This document shows, piece by piece, positions 17,701 to 27,564 of a stretch of DNA of 64,000 nucleotides. This DNA is from Roseovarius sp. A-2 (GTDB taxonomy: Bacteria; Pseudomonadota; Alphaproteobacteria; Rhodobacterales; Rhodobacteraceae). Position 1 is the stretch's first letter. Every line of letters begins with the position of its first letter. The notes under the pieces are model-generated. The model saw nothing but the letters and a program-made list of their open reading frames with translations. It made no database searches and was not told where the DNA came from. Where the stretch lies: the NCBI RefSeq assembly GCF_002072155.1, contig NZ_BDIY01000003.1:124001-188000 (forward strand). Reading direction: 5' to 3'. Both the position numbers and the translations under genes were made by a program.

Positions 17701-20700
17701 CGCTGGAGGTGCCGTTCCGCATCGTGGCGGCCTATCGCGGCGACGGCGTGTGGTTCTTTAGCGGCACCCAGGGCGACCAGCCGATCCGGATCAAGCAGAT
17801 CGTGCAAGCCTATCTCGGCGACACCTGGTGGACCAGCGGATTGCCGGACATGGATGTCACCGATCTGGCCTTTACCCTGCAAACGCCAAAATCGGGCGGC
17901 GATGCCGACAAAGCGACATCCTACATGGTCGGCGGCAGCATCCGGGTGTGGAACACGCCCCTGGGCGACAGTTTCGAAACCACGATTACCGGCAAGTTCG
18001 GGCGCGGGCCAAAGCCGGAAAAGGCGAAGCTGCTTGCCTCCTTGAGCAGTCGGGCGCAGGTGCCGGTGCTGGACGCGCGCGGCCGGATCGTGCCGATGCG
18101 CCGACGGCCGCTGCTCTTGTCCGATGCGGGGGACGGGGATGCCGATTACGGCGTGGTTTCGGCAGAGATCATCTGGAACAACATCGAGCTGATGGTCTAT
18201 TACAATTACGAGCCCGAGAAACGGCTTTACGGGTTCACCTGGGGTGCGCTGCACGCCGAGATTGACAGTTCTACCGACACCGCCACCATGACCTTCCGCG
18301 AGGATACATCGCTTGGGGCGATGGTGGAGACCTTTATCTCCTGGCTGACGGGATCGAAATTCGGGCTGGGGGCACCGTGGAACCTGCTCGACAAGATCAA
18401 GCTATCGGGGTTCGAGCTGATCTGGAATTTCAAGACCAACGAGGTGGAATTCAAGGTCGATATCGGCCCCATCGACCTGATCTTCGCCAAGGTGGACAGC
18501 TTCAAGATCAAGTATCAGCCCAAGGGGGCCGACAAGGGCGTGCACGTCACCCTGGGCGGCAATTTTCCGTGGATGGCGTTCGAACCCGAGGCGCTACGCG
18601 CGGGCAATTCCACCGATGAGCTGGGCTGGAACGCCGCCAATCCCAGTGAAACCCCGGCCCCCCCGGGCGGTGGCAACAAGTATTTCGATTTGCGTCTGCT
18701 GGCGGCGGGTCAGCATATCGAGGTCAAGGGCCTGAAGGACGCCACCTCCGTGCCAAAGGCGATCGAAATCCTCGGCAATCTGCCGGTACCGGACGGGGAG
18801 AACCCGCCGCAGGTGAATTTTGACGCCGGAAACAACTGGATGTTCGCCACCGATTTCGGGATCCTGAAGGTCGAAAGCGCCAAGAAGGAAAACAACGAAC
18901 TGGTGGTGCTGGCGAGCGACGACGGCGGCGCGAAATACACCTTTACCCTGCAGATCGTCTTTACTGATCCCACGCTTTATGCGCTGCGCATCGCGCTGGA
19001 CAAGGACGCCCCGGCAGCCAAAATCTTTGCCGGTCTGGATTTCCAGATCATGTACCGCAAGCTTGGCGACGGGCTGGGCGTGTTCTCGGCCGAGATCACC
19101 CTGCCTGTGATCATGCGGCGCATCGATGTGGGCGCGGTCACCATCACCCTGCCCACATTCGGGGTGGAGATCTATACCAACGGCGATTTCCAGTTCGATA
19201 TCGGCTTTCCCTGGAACGAGGATTTCGCGCGGTCGTTTTCGGTCGAGGCGGTCATTCCGCCGGGTATTCCGGTGCTGGGCTCGGGTGGCTTCTATTTCGG
19301 CAAGCTGCCGGCGGTGGCGGTGGATCAGCTGCCCAAGGCGACCAACGGGTTCTTCAACCCCAATCTCGTGTTCGGATTCGGCGCGCAGGTCGGTCTTGGC
19401 AAATCCATCGAACTGGGGGTTCTCAGGGCCGGGTTCAGCCTCACGGTGTTCGGGATCGTCGAAGGCATCCTTGCCAAGTGGAACCCCAGCGACAAGGTTT
19501 CGACCGGGGGCGGCGGGGATCTGACGCTGGACGGGGAATATTTCTTCTGGCTGCGCGGCACGTTCGGGGTGCTGGGGCATCTTTACGGCACCGTCGATTT
19601 CGTGGTCGTCAAGGCGTCGGTGGATATCCGGCTGAAGGTCTATGTGCAGATCACGCTTGCCTCGTACGAGCCGATTCCGATTACCGTGTCGGCGGAGGTG
19701 ACCGCCTCGGCCAGCGTCTCGATCAATCTCGGTCTTTTCAAGATCAAGCTCAGCTTCAGCTTTTCGGTCAAGGTGACCGAGACCTTCGAGATCGGCTATT
19801 TGCAGGACCCGGCGAATGCGCCCTGGCAGGTGCCCGCATCGGGCGATGGCGGCCGTCTTCTGGCCCCGGCGGCGGAGCGGGTGAACCTGCGGTCGCACAA
19901 CATGGTGGACGCGGTCGGGCAGCGGCTGATGATGCGCGTTGCCCCGGACTGGTCGCGGCTTCTGGCCCCGGAAAGCGGCGAGCCCCTGGCGCTGACGGCC
20001 TATCTGGGATTCGGCCTGACGGTGGCGGGCGACATGGCCTTCCCGGTGGGTGACGCGCCCGATCTGAAAAAACAGGTTCCTGCCTATGTGGCGAGCCTCT
20101 TCATCGAGGGTCCCGGCACCACCGAGGAAGAGCCGGTCCTGCACGCGATGCGCGCGACCGATGCGCCGACCGACACCTCCTTTGACCTGCTCGCCAAGAT
20201 GGTGGCGCGATGGGCCGTTGCCGCAGCGCAAACCGAGGACGTGACGCCCGATGACGTCGACCGTATTCCGGTGGGCGACGAGGTGCTGGCGGCGTTGATC
20301 GACGCGTTGAGCGACGCCAAATCCGACTCGATGCCGATCACCTCGGGCGATGTCGACCAGTTTCTTGACCGGCAGTTCCGGATGACCGCCAGCCTGCCGA
20401 CCGAGGCCGGCGAGGCCGAGGCGGCCTATTTCCCGCTGCCGATGGCGTTGACGCTCAAGGCCCCGGCCATCGGCAGCGCACCCGCCTTCGACTACAGCTT
20501 CGGCGGCTATAACGAGGTCGCGCCCGATTTCATCGGCTGGCTGAGGGACTATTTCGATCAATTGGCGGTTCAGGTGCAGCAGGAAAGCGGCGACGTGGAG
20601 GAGGCCGAATTGCTGCTGGAGGACCGGGTTTCGGTCGCCAGCTTCATTCAGGGCGACTATTTCGTGCTGGTCATGCGGCAGATGCTGCAGGGCATGCGCG

Positions 20701-23700
20701 AGGGGCTCCGGGATTTCAAATACCCGCTCGCGGCGGATACGACGCCCAATACGGTGAAGGATTGGGTCAACAAGACCGGCAAGCTTGAAGAGATGAAAAA
20801 GCCACAGCCGTTCTCGCTCTATGATCTCTTTAAAGGCAACGAGAACCTGACGCTGAGCGAGGGCAAGGCGCTGAGCCTGCCTTATGTCACCGTGGCGATC
20901 GCTGCCAGCGATAGCTTTACCTCGCTCTCCGACGGCCAGCCCTACGACGCTACGGCGCTCGCCACGGAGAATGCAGATGTCGCCGGCATTCTGCGCGACG
21001 CGGCGACGCTTGCCTATAACGGCGCCGATTACGTGATTTCCGGTGCCGAGACGCTGACCGTGCTGGCCGCGCGTATCGGCATCACTCTGGATCAGTTGTT
21101 GGGCGACACCGCCATTCTGACCCAGGCGGACGTGTTGCAGCCGCTGGCGCGGCTGACCCTGCCGCCCCACGCCTATACCACGCAGGCGGGTGACACGCTG
21201 AGCGGCGTGGCCAGTGCCCATGGCATCACTGTGCAGGATCTGGCCGGGGTATCGCGCGACGGCGTGAGCAATCCGGTTGGCACCGGCAACGGCGACCTGG
21301 CCGGGCTCTTCGATGCGGGCAGCGCCGCCGCGCTCGATCTGGTCTATCTGCCGCAATTCCCGGTCGGCGAGTTGCTTGACGAGCTGCATCGCACCGGGGC
21401 GATCAGCCATTTGTCGGGCATGGTCTCGCGCTACTACATGCACGGGCTGCGCCTGCCGACATCAAAGATCACGCCACTGAAAGAAGGCATGTGGGTGAGC
21501 AATGACGGCGGCACGCTGAGCCTGCCCGATTTCGCGGGCCTGTACGCGCTGACCGGCCAGCAGGTGGGCATCGAAGCCCTGCCGACCGACCCGTTGACCC
21601 TGTCGCTTGCGGACGCGTCGGCGGTCTCGTGGATGGAGTTCGCGGACGGGGCGGCGTCGCTCGACTTCACCATCACGCCGCCGGATGAGAACAACGCAGA
21701 CGGCGACGAGAACTATCAGCGCCTCAAGGCGGTGTTCGACTATGCCCGCGCCGAGGTTCTGCCCGCCGGCCCGAAGGAAATCGCCGCGCGGGCCGAGGCC
21801 GGGGACGAACCCGCGCGCTATCCGTTATCCGCCTCGATCACCTGGCAGAGCGCGGCACCGGTGCCGTTCCCCACCGGCAACGACCTGCCCACGGCCACGC
21901 AGCCGCGGATCTGGCCCTTGCCAAGATCCATGGTCCGCCTGTCCGGTCTTGGCGGGCTGGATCAATACGGCCTGCTGACGCAGCCCAGCCCCGCGTTCAC
22001 GCTAGAGAAGGTGACGACCGATCAGACCACGGGCCTGCCGGTCGATGCGCCGATGCAGACCTATGGCTGGGCGTCCTACGTGGAATTCGTGGTCAAGAAG
22101 CTGCCCGAGGCCGGCGCGGAGGCCACGGCCCGCAAGGACACCTACGAAATCACCGGTGCCAGCGTCGAGGATACCGTCATCCTTGAACGGATCGTGCAAT
22201 ATGTGACCAGCGACAGTGACTTTGCCTCGCTTTGCGTCGGCTTCCGGACTGCCAGCAGCAGCACCGGCGAGGTGCTGCGCGCCGAGGCGGGCCCGGATGT
22301 GAGCTTCGGGATTTCGCAGTCGAACCTGTCGACCACCACGCGACCGCCGGTCGCGGGCGGTGCCATGCTGGTGACAGAGCCGCAACCGACGACGCTGCTC
22401 AACCCGCCCACTGAACTCGTGCGGTTGTTGTGGGAGGCCAGCATCACCCGTGCGGGCGGGTTCTTCCTTTACTATTTCGACAAGACCACCCGGTCGGGGT
22501 TGCCGGACTCGGCCTTCAACGACAAGGGCGAGGCGACGTTGAACCTGGTGGTCCAGTTCACCCCACAGGTGCGGTTGCAGCCGTGGATGAACGCGGTAAC
22601 GACCGGTGATGCGATTGATAGTTCGAGCACCAACGTGGTGGCCCGGACCGTCAGCACCAAGGTCACGCACCAGGTGGTGGCGGGCGATAGCCTCGCGGCG
22701 GTCGCCGCGCGTTACATCACCAACGTCTTGTCCATCGTCGAGACCACCAATACCGATATTGCGCTGGCCGACAAGGCCACGCTCCGGCTTGTCAACGGTG
22801 TCTACCAGGTGCCGTTCGACGGGTCCGCCCCGGGGGGCAATCTCGACGAAATCGCGAGGCATTTCGCGATGTCGCCCGGTGACATAAAGGCGGCCAACCC
22901 CCGGGTCCCGCAAAGCGCGTGGGACAGTGGCCTGCCCGACGGCACCGCCATCCGCCTGCCCGAGACCGCCCGCACCGTCGGCACCGATCCGGGCGGCAGT
23001 ACGCTGCAATCCGTTGCCGGTTTCTACGGCACGTCGGCGGCGGCGCTGGCAGGGGCAAACGCCGGGCGCGAAACGCTGCTGGCCGTCGGGCAGACGCTCG
23101 AGCTGATGACCGGGCCGCTGGCCCAGCACGGTGCGCAGGCACCGGGTGTGCAGCCGGTTCAAACGGATCGCGCCGGCCTGCCGGACGTGCCCGAAAGCCC
23201 GAGCGATCCGGACTATGCCGCCGATTACCTGCTCAACGATTTCACACTGCTGTCCTACCGGGTCGAGGCGAACGCCGACTTCGCAGCATCCAACCTGGGC
23301 CTGCCGCTGTCGGCGCAGGGCGAGACCACCGGGCCAACCCGGGACAAGGTGCGTTTCGTGCGGGAGATGACCGCCGCGGATGACCTGACCTACAAAACGT
23401 CGATCCCCTATGTCGATCTGGCCAGGGATAGGCCCGCAGGCGACAACCCCTATGACGGCAACGGTCGCCTGCTGCAGGTGAGCTTTGGCTGGAACGACCT
23501 TTACGGCAACCTGATGGTGAGCGGGCTGGATGACAGGTCTACCGCCACCGGAAGGCTGAACGGTCGGCCGAGCCTGACCGGCTATACGGACAACGTGATC
23601 GGCGTGGCACAGTGGCCCTCGATCAGCAGCAGTTGGACGGTGGCACCGGACAGCGGCGACGCCAGCAGGTTTGCGATCAATGTCGAACTGTCCTTCGACG

Positions 23701-26552
23701 CGCAGCCCTATCTGCCCGACGACAACGACAAGACCGCAGCATGGAAGGCCCGCGCGCGGGCCGGGTTGCAGACCATCACCGCGATCCTCGACCAGTTGAC
23801 CGACCCCGGCGGGATCGAATTCAGCATCGAAACGTCGCTGGTGCCCGACACGCTGACGGTGGACGCCGCGCAGATCCTGCCGCCGGGCGAGACGGGAACG
23901 CTCACCGCCTGGCTGACCGGGGTGCGGTCATTCCTACTGACGCAAATCGGCCCGAACCCGGTCAAGAGCTATGACGGAGAGGTGAAATTCACCCTATCGG
24001 CGAAGGCGAAGACCGCTGACGTGCCGGGTGCGCAGGTGTTCGAGTTGAGCCTGCAACTGACCATCGCCCGCACCGGGGGCGTGGCCGAGGGCGATTTCGC
24101 CGCCATATCCTCAGTCCGGCGCAGCACGGCAAGGATCGCCCCGCTGGCCGATGTCGGCGACAAGACCGATCCGGGCAGCGGCGGCCGGAACGTGCTGGAC
24201 AGCTTTGCCAAGGCGCTGAACGCAACCCTGTCGGTCAAAGGCGAGGCCGAGTTGACCGTGGCGACCGGCACCAACCGCTATGGGCCTGCGGCGGGCGTGT
24301 CGCAATCGGCGGTCTGGGCGGTGCGGCTGGCCGAGGGCGGATCGGACAGGGGCATTTCCTATTCCGTCAACGACCAGGACGCGCCCGAGATCTATGCGCC
24401 TGAGCCGGTGTCGAACACGCTGATCAACCGCCCGGCGTCGGTGCATCCCTATACCGCGCTTGACGATTACGACCCGGCGACGGACGCCTTTACAAAACCG
24501 GCGGTGACTAACGGCTATTCCGGCGTGGATGCTGACACCTGGGTCAGGGAGTTCTTCGCGTTTTTCGACACGCTGTTGTCGCCGGAATATTCGTCCTCGA
24601 TCCTTGTGGTGGACAAATACGCGACCAATAAGCCCAAAGGTGTCGACAGTTTCCTGACATCGCTGGCCAAGCAGAAGAAGACCCTGGCGGGCGTAGCTGC
24701 GAACCTGATGGCGGCGGTCTATGAAGGGCAGAGCGCGACCCGCCTCGCCTCTGCCCGCGAGGCACTGCATCAGAGCCTGCTCGATCGGCTGTCGAACCTC
24801 TACAGTACGCGCGCCGCGATCAGCTTTGGCGCGACGGTCAGCGCCGACATACCACGGCGGGCAGGCGAGAAAGACCCGCAGCTATACGGTAACCTGGACA
24901 TGGTCAACGACCCGCAGAACATCGCCAGCCTGGTCACGCTGACCTCGCCCAAGATGCCGCTGGTCACGGGCGAGGATCAGCCGATCACTTTCCTGCTGGA
25001 GGCGCCGCAGGATTTGAAGGTGGCGGGCGACGTGGTCAGCGAGATTGAGCTCGACCTGCGCTATGTCGGCGCGGCGATGGAGCATCAGATCGCAGCGGTG
25101 CCGGGGGTGGCGGGCGATTACTATGCCTCCAGCTGGTTGTCGCCGGTGGCCGGGGTCGATGCGCGGCTTTCGGCCAATCTGGGCACGTTCACCGTGCCGA
25201 TCCTGCTGCGCGGTTTCCCCGCGACACCGCGTATGGCCGGGCAGTCGGGTGTCGCGACGCTGCCGGACGCCGACAAGTTGTCGGACCTCACAAAATGGAG
25301 CTACGGCTTTACCTACGGGCTCGATTTCCATTACGAACAGGACCGCGTCTATGGCACCGTCCGCTACAATATCGCCGACAGTTCGGCCACCAACCTGCTG
25401 GAGATGACCGATGCCTTCCAGGGGCTGGCCCAGTTCATCACCTATCAGTCCAGCGTGGTGGAGTTGATCAACGAGAACCTTCCACAGGTGACCGCAGCGA
25501 CCACCGATCAGACCAAGATCGACAATGCTGCGCTGGCACTCGGGGCGTTCCTGAAAATGGCCCGCGATATCGCTGCGCAGGCCGACCCTACCGGCGGCGC
25601 GGATGGCCTTTCGCAGGGATGCCTGCATATCGCGAGCGACGCCAAGACCCTGCACGGCACCGGGGAATACCAGTTTTATGTCATTGAGGGAACGCAAAGC
25701 TTCGAGAAGGGCGGCGACACCAGCACCGCCTGGGTGGTGACGCTGGTCTCGGTCGCCGGGGCACCGCCACCGGAGGTCACCGGCAAACCGGGTGTCGATA
25801 TCGCGGGCTATATCGCCGAACTGGTGCCGTCGCTCAGCGACGTGAAGACGGGCAAATACGCCTATGCCTACACGCAAGCGGATGGCACCTATCTTAAGGC
25901 CGATGTGGCGCAGACGCTGTCGGACCGCAAGGTGGTCATCCCGGGCTTGCAGATCCTTGAACAGCAGGACGCGATTTCAAGCGTCTACCTGACCCAGAAC
26001 GAGAATGTCGGCGGCAAGATCAACACGCCGTTCGTCTACATCACGCCATCGGTCTCCTTCGGCAATCCCTACCACCCGACGATCACCGCGTCGCAGGTGG
26101 TGCATGTCTCGACGCTAGAAACGGTCGATGGCAAGCCGTCGCAGCGGTCGCTGGAGGCACAGCTGACGGCACTGTTCGCGGCACTGTTCAAGGATACGCT
26201 CTCGGGTATGAAGACGATCCAGATGGATGTGGCCTATGACTATGCCTTCACCCAAGGGCTGGATGCGATGAAGGTCGATATACCGGTCGCGGTGCTGCCG
26301 CCGATGATGGTCGATGTCGGCGAGGCGCAGGCGGATGCCGACCCGCCGCCGATTTCGGAACTGGTCACGACCTTGTCCCGTGCAATCAAGGACTGGTCCA
26401 CCGCCTATGGGCCGTCCGCGCAAAGCGCCGTGCTCGGGTTTAGACTGACGATAATGTCAGATCTGACGGAAAACCCGATGCCGCTTTTGAACCTCACGCG
26501 GCTGGTGCTGGAGGTGGAGGAGATCACGCCACCGCTGCCGAACCTGCATTGA
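14721..26552 (+). CDS. Giant 3943-residue protein with LysM-like motifs, unknown function
   Basis: It starts at MTVHTPPPDAIF, preceded by GGAGGG and overlapping the upstream stop by 4 bp. Regions in order: 50-100 is a nucleotide-sugar-enzyme-like strand-turn-helix (YFVYNAAGFGNQANTVNLM); 348-375 is an acidic Ser/Glu/Asp linker; 403-474 has VVVLGAPLLPQDAFNYLY and PSVFEGQGTANLALNLG, recalling a GT-B C-terminal domain (weak); about 640-1700 is long repetitive beta structure. About 2098-2184 and 2649-2799 hold LysM-like units (AYTTQAGDTLSGVASAHG, HQVVAGDSLAAVAARY, GGNLDEIARHFAMSPGDI, GSTLQSVAGFYGTSAAAL). The remainder is beta-rich to the end. No leader, sortase, autotransporter or secretion-repeat signal is seen. 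Codon use resembles its neighbours. The function is not known. Confidence 0.9.
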   Translation: MTVHTPPPDAIFADGRSLAQLIKDFAGSGQSTNITLTAQGLTAVGNWIGTKKLRYFVYNAAGFGNQANTVNLMKRMLALGFVNDIELIYDTGAGESMTVLQKLAILLPGLDPKDPQPYKLGPETTITFFPFEETKKPEGGYARKVTGLDGELPLCINGGSEMDSVADQNVAQVFKVDFYLQVQPYMWEIANTSDHPKSLILAKDAEAPVDLAKQPSLQEHLYSLRAFAMPAPSVPDWPELMEISETLTNRNSIGLAKVIADNVAAQKILAAPIYGLVDKAMARKPVIGTAKNIAFQLISATALAQSGGGALKKPIVLSMLNDLQVQTWQDIASFFPLAGEPPVRPAPPSSSSEEDSEDDEFGFGLESFSEEFDETLFNVQSWCYQQGLVQPNTKTKPELPGRMHILPNPTPEELTALLAKLTDTDVVVLGAPLLPQDAFNYLYAIAGLPSVFEGQGTANLALNLGRPFFKLNSTKFKSYPSDFGNGGDDTASTISSVAARLESLTYDNIQLGYYDFGSGSRTGDKVRALAATIREMVTGANGYAEYFTGLEAFFGNSANDKLLQALVFLVSTHGLGRDDTLHRLRALAADTGDDTEPLDKLYAEIEKAINKGVLSLIPTVIPDGPVAEFIVAVVEGKDFDIGTTDSPVQVSFPASRDKITVTGRTSDFLGIPLETSVVFTMNANGTDIDTAFSLNVGEVSLTGVQWFKLSSLTVEATVPGNDDRMHGTISSKIELGGNPVSFDLAFPSSADGKVVIDGDLTANPPSLNDLFQLLGGMNFVTTLPPQISSVGNIALHKLKFGYDFKASRINSFELTLENNESWPLFGKLTLDKLAFNIGMIEPTGERRIAWKATTVAVIGPQGGSLEDYGSIKVVVSYPNLTVTAGLNEDGPPIPVGDLVTFFLPADYTINLAADVVNFDMTVKPGEKGAATIYQVSGGLKMDAEAWRLSLGIASFALTDVYVEIEGQSGGKEPAVTGSLTAGTVLSFKQEGGEPLEVPFRIVAAYRGDGVWFFSGTQGDQPIRIKQIVQAYLGDTWWTSGLPDMDVTDLAFTLQTPKSGGDADKATSYMVGGSIRVWNTPLGDSFETTITGKFGRGPKPEKAKLLASLSSRAQVPVLDARGRIVPMRRRPLLLSDAGDGDADYGVVSAEIIWNNIELMVYYNYEPEKRLYGFTWGALHAEIDSSTDTATMTFREDTSLGAMVETFISWLTGSKFGLGAPWNLLDKIKLSGFELIWNFKTNEVEFKVDIGPIDLIFAKVDSFKIKYQPKGADKGVHVTLGGNFPWMAFEPEALRAGNSTDELGWNAANPSETPAPPGGGNKYFDLRLLAAGQHIEVKGLKDATSVPKAIEILGNLPVPDGENPPQVNFDAGNNWMFATDFGILKVESAKKENNELVVLASDDGGAKYTFTLQIVFTDPTLYALRIALDKDAPAAKIFAGLDFQIMYRKLGDGLGVFSAEITLPVIMRRIDVGAVTITLPTFGVEIYTNGDFQFDIGFPWNEDFARSFSVEAVIPPGIPVLGSGGFYFGKLPAVAVDQLPKATNGFFNPNLVFGFGAQVGLGKSIELGVLRAGFSLTVFGIVEGILAKWNPSDKVSTGGGGDLTLDGEYFFWLRGTFGVLGHLYGTVDFVVVKASVDIRLKVYVQITLASYEPIPITVSAEVTASASVSINLGLFKIKLSFSFSVKVTETFEIGYLQDPANAPWQVPASGDGGRLLAPAAERVNLRSHNMVDAVGQRLMMRVAPDWSRLLAPESGEPLALTAYLGFGLTVAGDMAFPVGDAPDLKKQVPAYVASLFIEGPGTTEEEPVLHAMRATDAPTDTSFDLLAKMVARWAVAAAQTEDVTPDDVDRIPVGDEVLAALIDALSDAKSDSMPITSGDVDQFLDRQFRMTASLPTEAGEAEAAYFPLPMALTLKAPAIGSAPAFDYSFGGYNEVAPDFIGWLRDYFDQLAVQVQQESGDVEEAELLLEDRVSVASFIQGDYFVLVMRQMLQGMREGLRDFKYPLAADTTPNTVKDWVNKTGKLEEMKKPQPFSLYDLFKGNENLTLSEGKALSLPYVTVAIAASDSFTSLSDGQPYDATALATENADVAGILRDAATLAYNGADYVISGAETLTVLAARIGITLDQLLGDTAILTQADVLQPLARLTLPPHAYTTQAGDTLSGVASAHGITVQDLAGVSRDGVSNPVGTGNGDLAGLFDAGSAAALDLVYLPQFPVGELLDELHRTGAISHLSGMVSRYYMHGLRLPTSKITPLKEGMWVSNDGGTLSLPDFAGLYALTGQQVGIEALPTDPLTLSLADASAVSWMEFADGAASLDFTITPPDENNADGDENYQRLKAVFDYARAEVLPAGPKEIAARAEAGDEPARYPLSASITWQSAAPVPFPTGNDLPTATQPRIWPLPRSMVRLSGLGGLDQYGLLTQPSPAFTLEKVTTDQTTGLPVDAPMQTYGWASYVEFVVKKLPEAGAEATARKDTYEITGASVEDTVILERIVQYVTSDSDFASLCVGFRTASSSTGEVLRAEAGPDVSFGISQSNLSTTTRPPVAGGAMLVTEPQPTTLLNPPTELVRLLWEASITRAGGFFLYYFDKTTRSGLPDSAFNDKGEATLNLVVQFTPQVRLQPWMNAVTTGDAIDSSSTNVVARTVSTKVTHQVVAGDSLAAVAARYITNVLSIVETTNTDIALADKATLRLVNGVYQVPFDGSAPGGNLDEIARHFAMSPGDIKAANPRVPQSAWDSGLPDGTAIRLPETARTVGTDPGGSTLQSVAGFYGTSAAALAGANAGRETLLAVGQTLELMTGPLAQHGAQAPGVQPVQTDRAGLPDVPESPSDPDYAADYLLNDFTLLSYRVEANADFAASNLGLPLSAQGETTGPTRDKVRFVREMTAADDLTYKTSIPYVDLARDRPAGDNPYDGNGRLLQVSFGWNDLYGNLMVSGLDDRSTATGRLNGRPSLTGYTDNVIGVAQWPSISSSWTVAPDSGDASRFAINVELSFDAQPYLPDDNDKTAAWKARARAGLQTITAILDQLTDPGGIEFSIETSLVPDTLTVDAAQILPPGETGTLTAWLTGVRSFLLTQIGPNPVKSYDGEVKFTLSAKAKTADVPGAQVFELSLQLTIARTGGVAEGDFAAISSVRRSTARIAPLADVGDKTDPGSGGRNVLDSFAKALNATLSVKGEAELTVATGTNRYGPAAGVSQSAVWAVRLAEGGSDRGISYSVNDQDAPEIYAPEPVSNTLINRPASVHPYTALDDYDPATDAFTKPAVTNGYSGVDADTWVREFFAFFDTLLSPEYSSSILVVDKYATNKPKGVDSFLTSLAKQKKTLAGVAANLMAAVYEGQSATRLASAREALHQSLLDRLSNLYSTRAAISFGATVSADIPRRAGEKDPQLYGNLDMVNDPQNIASLVTLTSPKMPLVTGEDQPITFLLEAPQDLKVAGDVVSEIELDLRYVGAAMEHQIAAVPGVAGDYYASSWLSPVAGVDARLSANLGTFTVPILLRGFPATPRMAGQSGVATLPDADKLSDLTKWSYGFTYGLDFHYEQDRVYGTVRYNIADSSATNLLEMTDAFQGLAQFITYQSSVVELINENLPQVTAATTDQTKIDNAALALGAFLKMARDIAAQADPTGGADGLSQGCLHIASDAKTLHGTGEYQFYVIEGTQSFEKGGDTSTAWVVTLVSVAGAPPPEVTGKPGVDIAGYIAELVPSLSDVKTGKYAYAYTQADGTYLKADVAQTLSDRKVVIPGLQILEQQDAISSVYLTQNENVGGKINTPFVYITPSVSFGNPYHPTITASQVVHVSTLETVDGKPSQRSLEAQLTALFAALFKDTLSGMKTIQMDVAYDYAFTQGLDAMKVDIPVAVLPPMMVDVGEAQADADPPPISELVTTLSRAIKDWSTAYGPSAQSAVLGFRLTIMSDLTENPMPLLNLTRLVLEVEEITPPLPNLH

Positions 26553-26651
26553 GACGTTGCGGATGGTGGGGTCGCAAGGGCGCGGTGCCGCAACCTGCTT
26601 GGGGTCTGCGCATCGCAAACCCGGCGCAGTCCGGCCCAACGGTCCATGGCG

Positions 26652-27545
26652 TTACGATATTGTGAAACGGGCGTCGGGCAGACCGGCGACACCGACGTTC
26701 AGCGCCAGTACCGCACCGGCGAGCGGCTGAGCCTCCGGTGGCGTATGAGACGCATAGCCTGTCGCCATCGACGTGACGAAGAGCGTGTCGAATCTCGGTC
26801 CGCCGAAGGCAATCTTGGTAGGTTTCGCTACTGGCAGCGGAATGCGGCGGTCAATCTTGCCGTTTGGTGCGACGCGCACGATCTGCCAGCCGTCATTCGC
26901 GGCCGTCCAATAGCACCCGTCGGCATCGACACAGGCACCGTCGGGCCGCCCGTCGATGGCGCGTGTGTCGAAGAAGGGCAAGGGACCATCCGGCTGTCCG
27001 TCGCTGCCGAGATCGAAGCGCCAGATCATCTGGGCACCGGCAAAGGAATCGGAGACATAGCCGGTTCTGCCATCGGGGCTGAAGGCGAGACCGTTCTGAA
27101 TCCAGAACGCGCCGAACCGTTGGGTCGCCGTACCGTCGCCGGTGATGCAGAACAGCGCGCCCTCCGGCGAGTGGCCGGGTCCGGCAAGCGGCATCGTCCC
27201 GGCCCAGATCTGCCCGCTGCGGTCAAGCGCGGCATCGTTGAACCGGTTACCGGGTGGAAAGGGCTCCGGCCTCGACAGGGGGGTAAACCCGGCGGTGCCG
27301 GGATCAAACAGGGCAACGCCGTCATTGAGCCCGACGATGATCCTGTCCGTCGCGGCGGGAAAGCAGAAGCCGACCTCGGTCGGCATCTCGAATCTCTCGA
27401 GCCTGCCCGTGGACGGATCTCCGCGAAACACGGTTTTTCCCGCGATATCGACCCAAAGCAGGACCTGTGTGTCTTCCGACCAGACGATGCCTTCGGCAAG
27501 GCCGAACGGGCCGGAGAAGACAAGATCGACGGAGGGAATTTTCAT
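26652..27545 (-). CDS. SMP-30/gluconolactonase family lactonase
   Basis: A 297-residue six-bladed propeller of the SMP-30/LRE family. The divalent-metal ligands are in place: Glu18 (AEGIVW), Asn151 (QNGLAFSPDG) and Asp202 (PDGACVD), with the substrate-side Asn103 in NRFNDAALD. Such enzymes open aldono- or aldaro-lactones. Next to a uronate dehydrogenase, KdgD and an IlvD-type dehydratase it would hydrolyse the lactone made by sugar or uronate oxidation. It is followed by a GntR gene 19 bp upstream on the same strand, probably one transcript. It is convergent with the giant gene, with a 99-bp gap and no clear terminator. Confidence 0.9.
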   Translation of the reverse strand: MKIPSVDLVFSGPFGLAEGIVWSEDTQVLLWVDIAGKTVFRGDPSTGRLERFEMPTEVGFCFPAATDRIIVGLNDGVALFDPGTAGFTPLSRPEPFPPGNRFNDAALDRSGQIWAGTMPLAGPGHSPEGALFCITGDGTATQRFGAFWIQNGLAFSPDGRTGYVSDSFAGAQMIWRFDLGSDGQPDGPLPFFDTRAIDGRPDGACVDADGCYWTAANDGWQIVRVAPNGKIDRRIPLPVAKPTKIAFGGPRFDTLFVTSMATGYASHTPPEAQPLAGAVLALNVGVAGLPDARFTIS

Positions 27546-27564
27546 CGGACCGCCTTTCCCGGGC

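Noticed and set aside
15687..18254. 855-codon minus-strand open frame opposite the giant gene, and similar ones at 12841-14343 and 18594-21443
   Set aside because: Long antisense frames are expected opposite high-GC coding DNA. The translations are His/Arg/Gln/Gly-rich without domains, while the plus frame gives ordered beta-rich protein with sensible motifs.
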